Shown here: positions 43,113-52,401 of the stretch, piece after piece
Layout: every line of letters begins with the position of its first letter
How positions within the stretch are numbered: the first letter of the stretch is position 1
Assembly: GCA_963715995.1 (NCBI GenBank)
Contig: OY970283.1
Span: forward strand, 682,001 to 746,000
Length of the DNA: 64,000 nucleotides
Origin: DATBDN01 sp963715995
Lineage (GTDB): Bacteria > Actinomycetota > Thermoleophilia > Solirubrobacterales > Thermoleophilaceae
Direction: 5' to 3'
The notes under the pieces: generated by a model
Told to the model about the DNA's origin: nothing
Seen by the model: only the letters and a program-made list of their open reading frames with translations
Databases searched by the model: none
Program-made: the position numbers and the translations under genes

Positions 43113-44126
43113 TCAGTGGGCGGCCAGCGCAGCCTCGTACACGGCCCACGTCTCGTCCGCGACATCGCGCCAGCTGCGCGTGCGTCCGACGGGGCGCTCC
43201 CGCGCGCCTGCCGCGAGCGTCAGCAGCGCGCCGAAGTCACCGGGCTCGGCCAGCGCGACGCCGGGTGTGTGCGAGTGCAGCTCGGTCATCGCCTCGATTG
43301 CGAATGCCGCTACCGGGGTGCCGCATGCGAGGGCCTCCAGCACGGGGAGGCCGAAGCCCTCATGGCTTGACGGCAGCACGAGCGCGGTGGCTGCGGAGTA
43401 CAGAGCGGCCAGCTCGTCGTCGCTCACGCGCCCGGTGAGGATCACGCGGCCGGGTTGCGCAAGCCGGGCCACCTCGGGCCCTGCGCGCCCGGCCAGCACC
43501 AGTGGCGGCGTGTCCGCCGCTCGTGCCGCGGCAGCCAGTTCGGCCACGCCCTTGCGCGGGTCGGGTGGGTCGAGCCCGCCGACCCAGAGGATGAACTGCT
43601 CGGGCAGGTCGAAGCGGGTCAGGCGTGCTTGCGGATCGGCGACCGGCTCGAACACCGGTGCCGCCGCCTCGCCGACGACGGTCAGCCGCGCCGTGCCGAT
43701 CCCGAGCAGCCGCTCGCAGTCGCGGGCCACGGCGCCGGTTGGGACGATCACGCGGTCGGCGCGCCGCACGGCGGCGTAGCGCAGCCGGTGCTTGAGGCCT
43801 GTCCTCAGGTACGTCTGCGGGTGCTCGAGCGGCACCAGGTCGTGCACCGTGACCACGTAGGCCACGCCCGGCCGCGTGGTCGCCAGGTCGATGGCAGGCG
43901 AGTGCAGGACCGTCGCGCCCGCGGCACGCGCGTCGCGGCCGAGCAGCAGGTGCTCGAACGCCTCGGCCACCCGCGCGGGGGCGGGCGGGCGCCGCAGCTC
44001 GCGCAGCTCGGTGACGTCGCGCCCGCCTTCGCGCAGCGCTTCGAGCAGCGAGCGCGTGTAGCGCCCGATCCCGCGCTCGGCCAGCGCGGGCTGGTCGAGC
44101 ACGCGCGCGTCGAAGGCCACGCGCAT
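43113..44126 (-). CDS. Family 4 glycosyltransferase
   Basis: 337 aa from MRVAFDARVLDQPALAERGIG, a common opening for GT4 mannosyl/rhamnosyltransferases (RYTRSLLEAL). The donor domain has FILWVGGLDPPDPRKGVAEL and LPSSHEGFGLPVLEALACGTPVAA. The start lies within the first copy of a 24-bp direct repeat shared with the 3' end of the upstream gene. Confidence 0.87.
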   Translation of the reverse strand: MRVAFDARVLDQPALAERGIGRYTRSLLEALREGGRDVTELRELRRPPAPARVAEAFEHLLLGRDARAAGATVLHSPAIDLATTRPGVAYVVTVHDLVPLEHPQTYLRTGLKHRLRYAAVRRADRVIVPTGAVARDCERLLGIGTARLTVVGEAAAPVFEPVADPQARLTRFDLPEQFILWVGGLDPPDPRKGVAELAAAARAADTPPLVLAGRAGPEVARLAQPGRVILTGRVSDDELAALYSAATALVLPSSHEGFGLPVLEALACGTPVAAFAIEAMTELHSHTPGVALAEPGDFGALLTLAAGARERPVGRTRSWRDVADETWAVYEAALAAH

Positions 44127-44192
44127 CAGCGCACCCGCCTGGCGATGGGTCCGTGGAAAGCGTCGGCTCGCATCAGCGCACCCGCCTGGCGA
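44122..44192. repeat. 24-bp direct repeat at a gene junction
   Basis: The same 24 bases (cgcatcagcgcacccgcctg plus gcga) occur at 44122-44145 and 44169-44192, 23 bp apart. Each copy contains the stop/start overlap TGATG of the GT4-GT4 junction. The duplication leaves a 15-codon mini-ORF (MRADAFHGPIARRVR) between the two genes. Confidence 0.7.
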
Positions 44193-45191
44193 GCGCTTCG
44201 CGGAGCGCGTCGGCGACCGCCTGCGCGACGGAGGCGGTGTCGAAGCGCACGACCTCGGCCCGCGCGGCATCGGCCATCGAGGCTGCCCGTGGGAGCAGGC
44301 TGCGGATCGCGGCAGCCAGCGCTTCCACGTCGCCGGGCGCGATCAGCTCGCCGCTGCGCCCGGGCACCACGTACTCCTCCATCCCGCCGCCGCGCGTGGC
44401 GACCACGGGCGTGCCCGCCGCCAGCGCTTCCGCCGCGACCGTGCCGAACGCTTCGCGGTGTGACGGCACGGCCAGCACGTCGAACCACGGGAACAGCGGG
44501 CGGGCATCGTCGACCGCGCCGAGGAAGAGCGTTCGCTCCCCCGCCGCGGCGCGCACGGCGTCGACGTACGCGCCCGACCCGGCGCCCACCACGACGAGCG
44601 TGGCGTCGACGGTGCGCATGGCGCGGACCAGGTCGAGGGTGCCCTTCGCCTCCTCGATGCGGCCGGCGCAGCCGACCACCGGCCCGCCGGCCACGCCGGC
44701 CGCGGCGCCGGGTCGACCGCCTCCACCGGGGCGTAGACGGTTCGGGTCCGGTCCGAGGGCACGCCGAGCGCGCGCGCCCGCTCCGCCACGGCCTCGCACG
44801 CGCACAGCACGAGCGGAGTCGCCCGCCAAAAGCGCTGCGAGCGCCACGCCCGCGGAGCCTGCTCGGCGAGCTCGTGCACGTAGGGGACGAGCGTGGCCGC
44901 CGTCATCGCCGGGGCCAGCCGCTGGGTGAGGATCCCGTTCAGCAGCACCAGGTCGAAGCGCCGCGCGAGCCGGCGGCCCCGCGGCCAGGCGGCAACGGCG
45001 CGCGGCCAGGCGCCGGCCTCGAGCCCGCCGACGGCGAGCCGGTGCTGCGCCGGGAACGGCGGCCCCGGCGCCGCCAGCTCGAGCTCGAACCCGAGCGCGG
45101 GAAGCCGCTCGGCGATCCGCAGCAGGGCGCGCTCGGCACCGCCGAGCTCACCGGACTGCGCGACGGCGAGCACCCGGGGCCGCGGCTCCAT
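44173..45191 (-). pseudogene. Family 4 glycosyltransferase, frameshifted
   Basis: The acceptor half (MEPRPRVLAVAQSGELGGAE through VYAPVEAVDP) and the donor half (PVVGCAGRIEEAKGTLDLV, HREAFGTVAAEALAAGTPVVA, ending LARRVR) are in different frames. The switch lies within a GC-rich stretch at about 44690-44715. A one-base change would give an ordinary GT4 of about 340 aa. The stop and neighbouring start are part of the 24-bp duplication. It is either inactivated or carries a base-call error. Confidence 0.8.
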
Positions 45192-45210
45192 CCGCCGATG
45201 ATGGCCGATC

Positions 45211-45777
45211 ATGCAGCCGATGGCCCGCTACGACGACGAGCTGTGGGAGCTGGTGCCCGAGGACGCCGGGCCGCCGCCTGCCCACATCGCCGCGTTCGTC
45301 CGCGGGCTGGCGCCTGCCGGCCATGCGCTGGAGATAGGCGTCGGCGACGGCCGTGTGGCGGCTCTCATCGAGACCGAGCGGCTGACCGGCGTGGACGTCT
45401 CGCAGGTGGCCCTCGATCGCGCCCGCGGTCGCCTGACAGACGCACAGCTGGTGCTGGTCGAGCCCGACGAGCCGCTGCCGTTCGGCGACAACGCCTTCGA
45501 CCTGGTCGCCTGCATCGAGACGCTCGAGCACATACGCGATGTCCAGCTGGCGCTGTCCGAGATCCGCCGGGTGCTCCGCCCCGGCGGCCGGCTTGCGCTG
45601 ACCACACCGGCGGCGTCGCGCTGGCGCGTGCTCTTCCGCGGCATGGAGCACCCGTTCTCGCCGCACCTGCGCGCCTTCACGCGCCGCTCGCTGCGCACCA
45701 CGCTGGAGACGATGGGCTTCCAGGTGCTGGAGCTGGGCACGAGCCACGCGACGCTGCTGGCGCTGGCGGTCCGCTGA
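45211..45777 (+). CDS. Class I SAM-dependent methyltransferase
   Basis: 188 aa (a second ATG at 45220 is possible). Motif I HALEIGVGDGRVAALIE, the acidic end of strand 2 (TGVDVS), LPFGDNAFDLVACIETLEHI and RVLRPGGRLALTTPA make it a Methyltransf_11-type enzyme. It probably methylates a sugar or lipid-linked glycan in this locus. It is the first gene of a plus-strand run of four, and its stop is 4 nt before the next GTG. Confidence 0.87.
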   Translation: MQPMARYDDELWELVPEDAGPPPAHIAAFVRGLAPAGHALEIGVGDGRVAALIETERLTGVDVSQVALDRARGRLTDAQLVLVEPDEPLPFGDNAFDLVACIETLEHIRDVQLALSEIRRVLRPGGRLALTTPAASRWRVLFRGMEHPFSPHLRAFTRRSLRTTLETMGFQVLELGTSHATLLALAVR

Positions 45778-45781
45778 GCCC

Positions 45782-46768
45782 GTGCGGGTGGCGATCGACA
45801 CGAGCTACGCGGAACGCGGCCCGTCCGGGACGGCGACCTACATCGAGTGCCTGATTCCCGCCCTGCGCGCCGCCGGCGTCGAGGTGGTCGAGCTGCGCCA
45901 GCCCGTCCGCGGGCGCCGCGGCGGCCGCAACCGGCTGCGCTCGGCGGCCAACGCTGCGCTCGACCTGGCCTGGACGCGCGAGCTGTTGCCGCGCGCCGCC
46001 AAGCGCGCGGGCGCCGACGTGCTGCACCATCCGCTGCCCGCGTGGTCGCCCACCGCGATCCCGCAGGTGGTGACCGTGCACGACGTCGCTTTCGCGCGCC
46101 TGCCGCAGGACTTCGATCCGCTCTGGCAGCGCTTCGCGCTGCGCAGCCACCGCGCCGCGGTCGCCCATGCGGGAGCGGTGATCGCGGTTTCCGAGGCCAC
46201 GCGCCGCGACGCGATCGCCTGGCTGCGCGCCCCCGCCGAGCTGGTCGTGACGGCGCCGCACGGGCCGGGTCAGCAGCTGCCGCAGCCGGGCACGCGCAGC
46301 GCCGAGCACTTCCTCTACGTCGGCGACGACGAGCCGCGCAAGAACGTGGCTGGCCTACGCGCCGCGCATGCCGCCTACGAGCAGGCGGGCGGCACGCTCC
46401 CGCTGCTGCTCGCGGGGAGCGCAGGCACGCCTGCCGCCGGCGACGAGCTGGCGCGGCTGCATGCCCGCGCCGCCGCACTGGTCCACCCAGCGCGCGACGA
46501 GGGCTTCGGCCTGACCGTGCTCGAGGCGATGGCTGCCGGCACGCCGGTGGTGGCGGTGCGCAACGCCGGCGTGGAGGAGGTGGCCGGTGACGCCGCGCTG
46601 GTGGTCGAGGAGCCCGGGCTGGCGGCGGCCATGCTGCGGATCGAGCGCGAACCCGAGTTGCGCGGGCGCCTGGCCGCGGCCGGCCTGCGGCGCGCGGCCG
46701 GGTTCTCGTGGCCGCGCTCGGCGGAGGCCCACATCCAGGCCTATACGCTGGCGCGCGAGCCCCGATGA
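45782..46768 (+). CDS. Family 4 glycosyltransferase
   Basis: 328 aa from GTG. MRVAIDTSYAERGPSGTATYIECL is a usual GT4 opening, with VVTVHDVAFARLPQDFDPLW, FLYVGDDEPRKNVAGL and HPARDEGFGLTVLEAMAAGTPVVA (donor site glutamates). It is shorter than many relatives in the donor domain. ATGA overlap with the next transferase. Confidence 0.87.
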   Translation: MRVAIDTSYAERGPSGTATYIECLIPALRAAGVEVVELRQPVRGRRGGRNRLRSAANAALDLAWTRELLPRAAKRAGADVLHHPLPAWSPTAIPQVVTVHDVAFARLPQDFDPLWQRFALRSHRAAVAHAGAVIAVSEATRRDAIAWLRAPAELVVTAPHGPGQQLPQPGTRSAEHFLYVGDDEPRKNVAGLRAAHAAYEQAGGTLPLLLAGSAGTPAAGDELARLHARAAALVHPARDEGFGLTVLEAMAAGTPVVAVRNAGVEEVAGDAALVVEEPGLAAAMLRIEREPELRGRLAAAGLRRAAGFSWPRSAEAHIQAYTLAREPR

Positions 46769-47952
46769 AGGTCGCGATCCTCGGCACCCGCGGAATCCCC
46801 GCCACCTACTCCGGCTTCGAGACGGCTGTCGAGCAGATCTTGAGCCGGCTGGTCGCGCGCGGCCACGAGGTCACGGTCTACTGCCGCCCGCACGTGGTGG
46901 ACCGCTCGATCAAGGAGTGGAAGGGCGCGCGCCTGGTGCACATCCGCACGCTGCGCAACAAGTACCTCGACACGTTCGTGCACACACTGTTCGCGAGCAT
47001 CCACACGTCGCTGCGGCTGAAGCCCGACGTTGCGCTGTTCTTCATCGCAGGCAACAGCCCGCTCTGCCTGATCACGCGGATGGCGGGCATACCGACCGTG
47101 ATCAACGTCGACGGCCTGGACTCCGACCGCGGAAAGTGGAACCGCACCGCCAAGGCGTACCTGCGCCTGGCCGAGCGGCTGGCGCCGCGCATGGCACATC
47201 GCGCGATCACGGACTCGCACGCCGTGGCGCACATCTACGAGCAGCGCTATGGCCGCTCGATCGGCGTGGTCCCCTACGGCGCCGAGGCACCGGCGGAGGC
47301 CACCACACAGACGCTCGCGCGGCTCGGCCTCGAGCCGGGCCGCTACGTGCTGTTCGTCGGCCGACTCGAGCCTGAGAACAACGCGCATCTGCTGGTGGAG
47401 GCGTGGGCACGCATCCCGAGCAGCCGCACGAATGGGATGAAGCTGGTGGTTGTGGGCGGGGCGCCGTACGCGTCGGACTACGTGCGCCTGGTCCAGCGCA
47501 CGGCCGACCCGCGCGTGCTGTTTCCCGGCTACGTGTTCGGCCCGGGCTACTGGGAGCTCCAGCGCAACGCCTACCTGCTCTGCGTACCCACCGAGGTTGG
47601 CGGCACGCACCCGATCCTGCTGGAGGGCCTGGCCGTGGGCAACTGCATCCTGGTGAACGACCACCGCCCGAACGCCGAGACCGTCGGCGAGGCCGGCGTG
47701 TACTTCTCCGGCGCCGAGGGCGTGCCCGATCTCACCCGCCAACTCGAACGGCTGCTGGCCGACCCCGACCTGGTCGACAGCTACCGCGCCCGCGCGAGCA
47801 ATCGAGCGCGGATGTACTCGTGGGACGCCGTCGCCACGGCCTACGAGCACCTTCTGCTCGAAGTGCACGGCGGCACCGGCCCGGGGCCGCTTCCGCTCGA
47901 CCGCGTAGAGGAGATCGAGCGCGCCACCCGGATCGCGGGCGTGGGCCCGTGA
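46765..47952 (+). CDS. DUF1972-type glycosyltransferase (GT4, WchF/rhamnosyltransferase-like)
   Basis: 395 aa. The N-terminal DUF1972 domain is distinctive: MKVAILGTRGIPATYSGFET, VTVYCRP and IPTVINVDGLDSDRGKWN. The donor domain has YVLFVGRLEPENNAHLLVEA and TEVGGTHPILLEGLAVGNCIL. Relatives such as pneumococcal WchF add rhamnose to a lipid-linked glucose early in repeat-unit assembly. It is linked by ATGA and GTGA overlaps to its neighbours. Confidence 0.9.
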   Translation: MKVAILGTRGIPATYSGFETAVEQILSRLVARGHEVTVYCRPHVVDRSIKEWKGARLVHIRTLRNKYLDTFVHTLFASIHTSLRLKPDVALFFIAGNSPLCLITRMAGIPTVINVDGLDSDRGKWNRTAKAYLRLAERLAPRMAHRAITDSHAVAHIYEQRYGRSIGVVPYGAEAPAEATTQTLARLGLEPGRYVLFVGRLEPENNAHLLVEAWARIPSSRTNGMKLVVVGGAPYASDYVRLVQRTADPRVLFPGYVFGPGYWELQRNAYLLCVPTEVGGTHPILLEGLAVGNCILVNDHRPNAETVGEAGVYFSGAEGVPDLTRQLERLLADPDLVDSYRARASNRARMYSWDAVATAYEHLLLEVHGGTGPGPLPLDRVEEIERATRIAGVGP

Positions 47953-48656
47953 AGCCGGGGCGCCTCGACACCGCGCGCGTCTTCGAGCGCGTGTTCGCGA
48001 TCTACCGCTCGCAGGCGGGCGTCCTCCTGCCGGCCGCCGTGATCCTCTACCTGATCCCGGCGGCACTCGGATTGTCGTCCGACATCACGCTGCGGACGCT
48101 GTCGTTCGCGGCCACGATCGTCGCGGCCGTGGCCTACCAGGGCCTGGTGGTGCAGGCTGTGCGCGACATCCAGGACGGCGTGCGTGACCTCTCGCTGCGC
48201 GGGCTGTTCCGCTCGATCTCGCGCGTGCTCGCTCCGCTTCTGTGGACGGCGATCGTGGTGGGCGTCGGAGTGTTCTGCGGCTGCCTTGCGTTCATCATCC
48301 CCGGCCTGGTGCTGCTGACCCAATGGGCGGTGGCCGCGCCGGTCGTGGTGTGCGAGGTGCGCACCGCGCCGCAGGCGCTCGGGCGCAGCCGCGCGCTCGT
48401 TCGCGGCCACGGCTGGCAGGTCTTCAGCGTGCTGATCGTGACGCTGCTGCTGGTGCTGGTCGCAAGCGCGGCGCTCGGCGCGGCGGCCTCGTCGATCTCG
48501 AGCAGCGACGCCGCGCTGGCCGTCGCGAGCCTGGTCGCCGGAACGCTCACGGCGCCGGTGTTCGCGCTCTCCTCCGCCGTGCTCTACCTCGAGCTGCTCC
48601 AGCTCAGGGGCGAGCCGCTGCCGCCCGCCGACATGTCGAGCTTCAGGGATCCCTGA
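47949..48656 (+). CDS. Integral membrane protein (glycerophosphodiesterase-membrane-domain-like)
   Basis: 235 aa, six hydrophobic segments. KPGRLDTARVFERVFAIYRSQAGVLLPAA, then FIIPGLVLLTQWAVAAPVVVCEVRTAPQALGRSRALVRGHGWQVF, is the conserved pattern of small membrane proteins of the YciC/GPDPase membrane-domain group. No catalytic residues are seen. The GTG start overlaps the DUF1972 transferase stop; it converges on the ligase gene 7 nt away. Its role in the locus is unknown. Confidence 0.7.
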   Translation: MKPGRLDTARVFERVFAIYRSQAGVLLPAAVILYLIPAALGLSSDITLRTLSFAATIVAAVAYQGLVVQAVRDIQDGVRDLSLRGLFRSISRVLAPLLWTAIVVGVGVFCGCLAFIIPGLVLLTQWAVAAPVVVCEVRTAPQALGRSRALVRGHGWQVFSVLIVTLLLVLVASAALGAAASSISSSDAALAVASLVAGTLTAPVFALSSAVLYLELLQLRGEPLPPADMSSFRDP

Positions 48657-48663
48657 GCGCGAG

Positions 48664-50739
48664 CTACTGCTCGCCGGTGAGCTTGCGCCGCGCGTCGAAG
48701 AAGACGGTTTGCGCGGACGCCGAGTGCGGATCCAGGTAGAGCGCGCCGCTGATGACCTCGAGCGCCCGCTGGGGCTGCGCGTTGCGGTAGAGCTCGAACT
48801 CGGCCAGGCGCGTCCAGGCCTCGGGGTTGGACGGCTGGTCGAAGACCGCGCGCTGGAACAGGACCTCGGCCCGCGCCAGGTTGTGCTGCGCGGTCGCCAC
48901 GCCTGCTTCGGCCCACAGCGGTCGCACCGAGCCGGGGTCGATCGAGCGCGCCTGCTCGGCCTTCTTCTCGGCCTGGGCGAGCTTGCCCTGGCCCAGCAGG
49001 TCGAGCGCCTTGGTGTTGGCCGCGTCCGAGCGGTACGGCTGAAGCGCGGCCCAGCCGGCGATGAGCGCGACGATCACGACCAGGAGCGCCGGGATCAGGC
49101 GCTCGGTGCGCGGCCGCGGCGGCAGCCGCAGGTTGAACTTGGGCAGCCGCGGCAGGTTGACCGCCGGCTCCAGCGCGGGCCCGGCTGCCACGAACGCTGC
49201 GGGTAGGCCGACCGGCTGTGGCGCCGGCCCGCGGCCCGCGACGTAGCCCGCGACGGCCATCGCCATTACGGCGGGCCCGGGCACGAACCAGGTCCAGTCG
49301 ATCGCGGAGTGGATGCCGAACACGATCGCGGCGAGCGCCAGCGCCGACATGGCCACGCGGTCCGCGTCCCACCACGACGGCGCCCCCTCGCGGCGCTCCG
49401 GGTGGCGTTCCAAGCCAGTCGTCCTGGTGGCCGAGACGAACCAGGCGCCGGCCAGCGCGAAGATGGCGATCAGCCCGAGGGTGCCGAGGTCGGCCGCGGT
49501 CTGGGCGACGAAGCCGTGCGCGTGCTGCACCACCAGCTGGTCCTTGCGGTAGCGCAGGCGCGAGATGCCGAACGTGCCCGCGCCAGTGCCGGTCACGGGC
49601 AGGTCGGTGAACACGTGCCCGGCCTGGCGCCAGTAGCGCCCGCGGGTGGAGGAGGCGTGGATCAGCCGCTGCGGTCCGCCCGGCGTCTGCGACGACTCGC
49701 TGGTCAGCTCCTTGAACTGGTCGTGAACGGTGCCGGTGAGGCCGCGTGAGCTGAATGCGAGCGTGGTCAGTAGCGCCAGCGGCAGCGCCAGCGCCACCGC
49801 CACCGCGACGATCCCCGAGCGCCGGCGCAGGCGGAAGCTCGGCATCCAGTCGCGCCCGCCGAAGCCGATCATGAGGCCGACCGCCAGCAGCACCAGGCAC
49901 ATCAGGATCACGATCAGCCCGAACTCGGGGCCGACCGTGGCCCGCTGGGCGGCGCTGAGGTTGTCCTTCGTGAACTCGTCCTTGGACAGCGCCCAGATGA
50001 GAACGGGGGCGACCAGCGCGGCCGGCACGGCGAACACGGGCAGGCTGCGCAGGCGCAGCGGCACGAACGCGAACCAGATGATCACGGCGACGGCAGCGGT
50101 GAACATGGCGCCGCGCGAGTAGCTCAGGAACATCGCCAGGTACAGCAGGCCGAGCAGGGGGTAGGCGAGCGCGTTAGCGGGCTGGTGGCCCGAGCGGCGC
50201 GCGCCGAGCCAGAGCGCCGGGACGACGCCGATCGCCGCCGTGACGCCGACGGCGTTCCAGTAGCCGTATGGCTCACCGATGCGCGCGTAGATGTCGGTGG
50301 CGCCGCCCAGCGACTCCGGCCACACCCGCGATGCGAGCGAGTAGGCAGTCAGGATCGCGACGGCGCCCAGCAGGCCGCGAAGCAGCACGGCGTAGCGGGT
50401 CGGCGCCAGGCGCCCGGCAGCGACGCCGGCGGCGAAGACCGCGAAGTAGGCGAAGGTGCGGTCGGCCTCGATCCAGCTCAGGTCGGGAGCGATCGACCAG
50501 AAGATCGAGATCGCGGTGAGAGCGGCGAGCACGCCGAACAGCAGCAGCGTTCCGCGCCCGTTGTGACCGGTCCGCCCATAGGCGACTCCAGCCGCGGCGA
50601 TCAGCCCCCCGCCGGCGATCAGCGCCAGCTCGAGGCCGGTCAGCTTGCCGAGCTCGTTGCCGCCCTTGCCGAGAAAGGCGATCGCGGCGAAGGCCGCTGA
50701 GAGCGCGGCGCTAGCGGCCGAAGATCCGTAGCGCGACAC
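48664..50739 (-). CDS. O-antigen ligase/polymerase-like (Wzy_C) membrane protein with C-terminal TPR
   Basis: 691 aa with about 12-14 membrane segments. The large extracytoplasmic loop holds STRGRYWRQAGHVFTDLPVTGTGAGTF and VQHAHGFVAQTAADLGTLGL, the Wzy_C/WaaL-type pattern with its catalytic-type Arg and His. From about residue 590 a cytoplasmic or exposed TPR tail follows (DLLGQGKLAQAEKKAEQARSIDP). It polymerises or ligates lipid-linked glycan outside the membrane. Its start overlaps the stop of the signal-peptide protein gene by 29 nt. Confidence 0.88.
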   Translation of the reverse strand: MSRYGSSAASAALSAAFAAIAFLGKGGNELGKLTGLELALIAGGGLIAAAGVAYGRTGHNGRGTLLLFGVLAALTAISIFWSIAPDLSWIEADRTFAYFAVFAAGVAAGRLAPTRYAVLLRGLLGAVAILTAYSLASRVWPESLGGATDIYARIGEPYGYWNAVGVTAAIGVVPALWLGARRSGHQPANALAYPLLGLLYLAMFLSYSRGAMFTAAVAVIIWFAFVPLRLRSLPVFAVPAALVAPVLIWALSKDEFTKDNLSAAQRATVGPEFGLIVILMCLVLLAVGLMIGFGGRDWMPSFRLRRRSGIVAVAVALALPLALLTTLAFSSRGLTGTVHDQFKELTSESSQTPGGPQRLIHASSTRGRYWRQAGHVFTDLPVTGTGAGTFGISRLRYRKDQLVVQHAHGFVAQTAADLGTLGLIAIFALAGAWFVSATRTTGLERHPERREGAPSWWDADRVAMSALALAAIVFGIHSAIDWTWFVPGPAVMAMAVAGYVAGRGPAPQPVGLPAAFVAAGPALEPAVNLPRLPKFNLRLPPRPRTERLIPALLVVIVALIAGWAALQPYRSDAANTKALDLLGQGKLAQAEKKAEQARSIDPGSVRPLWAEAGVATAQHNLARAEVLFQRAVFDQPSNPEAWTRLAEFELYRNAQPQRALEVISGALYLDPHSASAQTVFFDARRKLTGEQ

Positions 50740-51277
50740 GGCGTGCCTGCGGGAACTTCTCCCGCGCGGCTAGGTAGGCGGTGACGACTGCGAGCACGAC
50801 GAGAGCTGCGATGGCCGCGATCAGCGACGCCGGCAGCCCGTTGGAGCCGGCGAGGCCGCCGAGCACTCCACCAAGGCCGGCGCTACCAGGCGCGATCTTC
50901 TCGCCGCCGATGGCGATGGCCGGGCGCTTGCCCTTCGAGGCGCTCGCCGTGAGGGCCCCGAGTGCGGCGACGTCGGCAGGGGAGGCCGCGACGGCACCCG
51001 ACGGGGTGACCACGCCGTTCGGCGGAGCGCTGTTGGTGTTGCCGTTGCCGCCGCCCATCGCAGCCCGGATGACCTGGCGGCAGTCGGTGTACTCGTCGAT
51101 GTCGCTCGGCAGGTTGTCGTAGGCGTTTTGAAGGTCGTGCTGGGAGTAGTGCTTGCCGAGCTGGCCGTCCTGGGCGCAGTCGCGGATGACGTCGCTGCCA
51201 CCTGCGTGGGCAGCTGCGGGCATGCCGAGCACGAGCACGGCTGTCAGAGCGAGTGATGTCCGGAGCTGCAGGCGCAT
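50711..51277 (-). CDS. Secreted, C-terminally membrane-anchored hypothetical protein
   Basis: 188 aa from MRLQLRTSLALTAVLVLGMPAAAHA, a clear signal peptide. The mature part has a conserved-looking block (VIRDCAQDGQLGKHYSQHDLQNAYDNLPSDIDEYTDCRQVI) with two Cys, a Gly/Ala-rich linker, and a C-terminal membrane helix (LIAAIAALVVLAVVTAYLA) with a basic tail. I have a recollection of similar proteins beside O-antigen ligase genes in Thermoleophilia, but no function. It is coupled to the ligase gene by overlap, so it may assist or anchor that system. Confidence 0.72.
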   Translation of the reverse strand: MRLQLRTSLALTAVLVLGMPAAAHAGGSDVIRDCAQDGQLGKHYSQHDLQNAYDNLPSDIDEYTDCRQVIRAAMGGGNGNTNSAPPNGVVTPSGAVAASPADVAALGALTASASKGKRPAIAIGGEKIAPGSAGLGGVLGGLAGSNGLPASLIAAIAALVVLAVVTAYLAAREKFPQARRVALRIFGR

Positions 51278-51357
51278 GTTCCGAGGACTTCGCGGACGGG
51301 GTTGCCCATGCGGGGCGTGGTGACTGTGCCCGTCCGTTTTCGAGGCTAGCAACGGCT

Positions 51358-52401
51358 TCACGACCTGCTGACTCCGACCGCCGCGAGCGCACGCCTCATC
51401 GCGTCGGCCCAGCGCTCTGGGGTGTAGGACGCCACGCGCTCGCGCGCCTGCGAGCCGAGGCGATCACGCAGTTCGGGCGCGCCTGCCAGCGCGGTCAGCC
51501 GTGCCGCGAGCGCATCGGCGTCGCCGGCCGGAACCACCAGGCCCGTGTCGCCGTCCACGACCAGACCGCCCGCAGCCGCGCCGACCGCGTCGCTTGCGAT
51601 GACGGGAGTTCCCTGATGCATGGCTTCGTTACACACCAACCCCCAGGGTTCCCTGAAGGTTGCGGTCGCAATCGAGGGCAGGACCAACACGTCGGCGGCG
51701 GCGTAGAAGGGGGGCAGTTCGGCACGGGTGACCATGCCCAGCGCGGTCACCGCCGGGGCGTCGACCGCGATCGGGCCGCTGCCGGCGAGCACCAGGCGTG
51801 CCGCGTCTGGAAGCGACGCCTGCCGCCACGCGGCGAGCAGCGTGTCGATCCCCTTTTCGGGCACGAGCCGGCCGGCGAACAGCGCGACGAACGCGTCCGC
51901 TTCAGCGCCCATCTGCTCGCGCGCATGCGCGCGCTCCGCGGCCGACACGGCGCGGCCGAACACTGTGGGGTCCACCGCCTGGGGCGCGTCGAAGACGTTG
52001 CCTGCGCTGCGGAAGCGCTCGACGTAGCGGGTCACGTGCGGGCCGTAGGTCACCACCGCGTCGGCGCGCGCGTAGAGCGCGCGCATTGGCAGCGCCGACA
52101 GCACGTGGGCGGGCGTGCGCGGATGCGCCCACAGCGATGCCCAGAGCACGAACGGGATCCGCGCGCGCCGCGCCGCCATGTAGGTGGCCGGCAGCGCGAC
52201 GCGGCCGCCGAGCCCCGCGATCACCGCGCGGTAGCGCCCGGAAGCGACCGCACGTGCGGCGCCTGCCTGCGTCGTCCGTGTGCCTACCGCGCCGGGGTCG
52301 TCCCAGGCCAGCACCACCACGCCCTCGCGCTCGGCCAGGATGCGGAACGGCTCCGAGCGATGGTCGGAGACGACCCCGGTCACGAGCGCGACCGGCTTCA
52401 T
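51358..52401 (-). CDS. Family 4 glycosyltransferase
   Basis: 347 aa from MKPVALVTGVVSDHRSEPFRI; the much longer upstream frame is antisense-type noise. The donor half contains FVALFAGRLVPEKGIDTLLAAW, AADVLVLPSIATATFREPWGLVCNEAMHQGTPVIA and the paired acid residues of GT4. The FREPWGLV variant of the binding loop is found in plant-type and actinobacterial GT4s. ATGA overlap with the next gene in the run of four minus-strand transferases (51358-55218). Confidence 0.87.
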   Translation of the reverse strand: MKPVALVTGVVSDHRSEPFRILAEREGVVVLAWDDPGAVGTRTTQAGAARAVASGRYRAVIAGLGGRVALPATYMAARRARIPFVLWASLWAHPRTPAHVLSALPMRALYARADAVVTYGPHVTRYVERFRSAGNVFDAPQAVDPTVFGRAVSAAERAHAREQMGAEADAFVALFAGRLVPEKGIDTLLAAWRQASLPDAARLVLAGSGPIAVDAPAVTALGMVTRAELPPFYAAADVLVLPSIATATFREPWGLVCNEAMHQGTPVIASDAVGAAAGGLVVDGDTGLVVPAGDADALAARLTALAGAPELRDRLGSQARERVASYTPERWADAMRRALAAVGVSRS

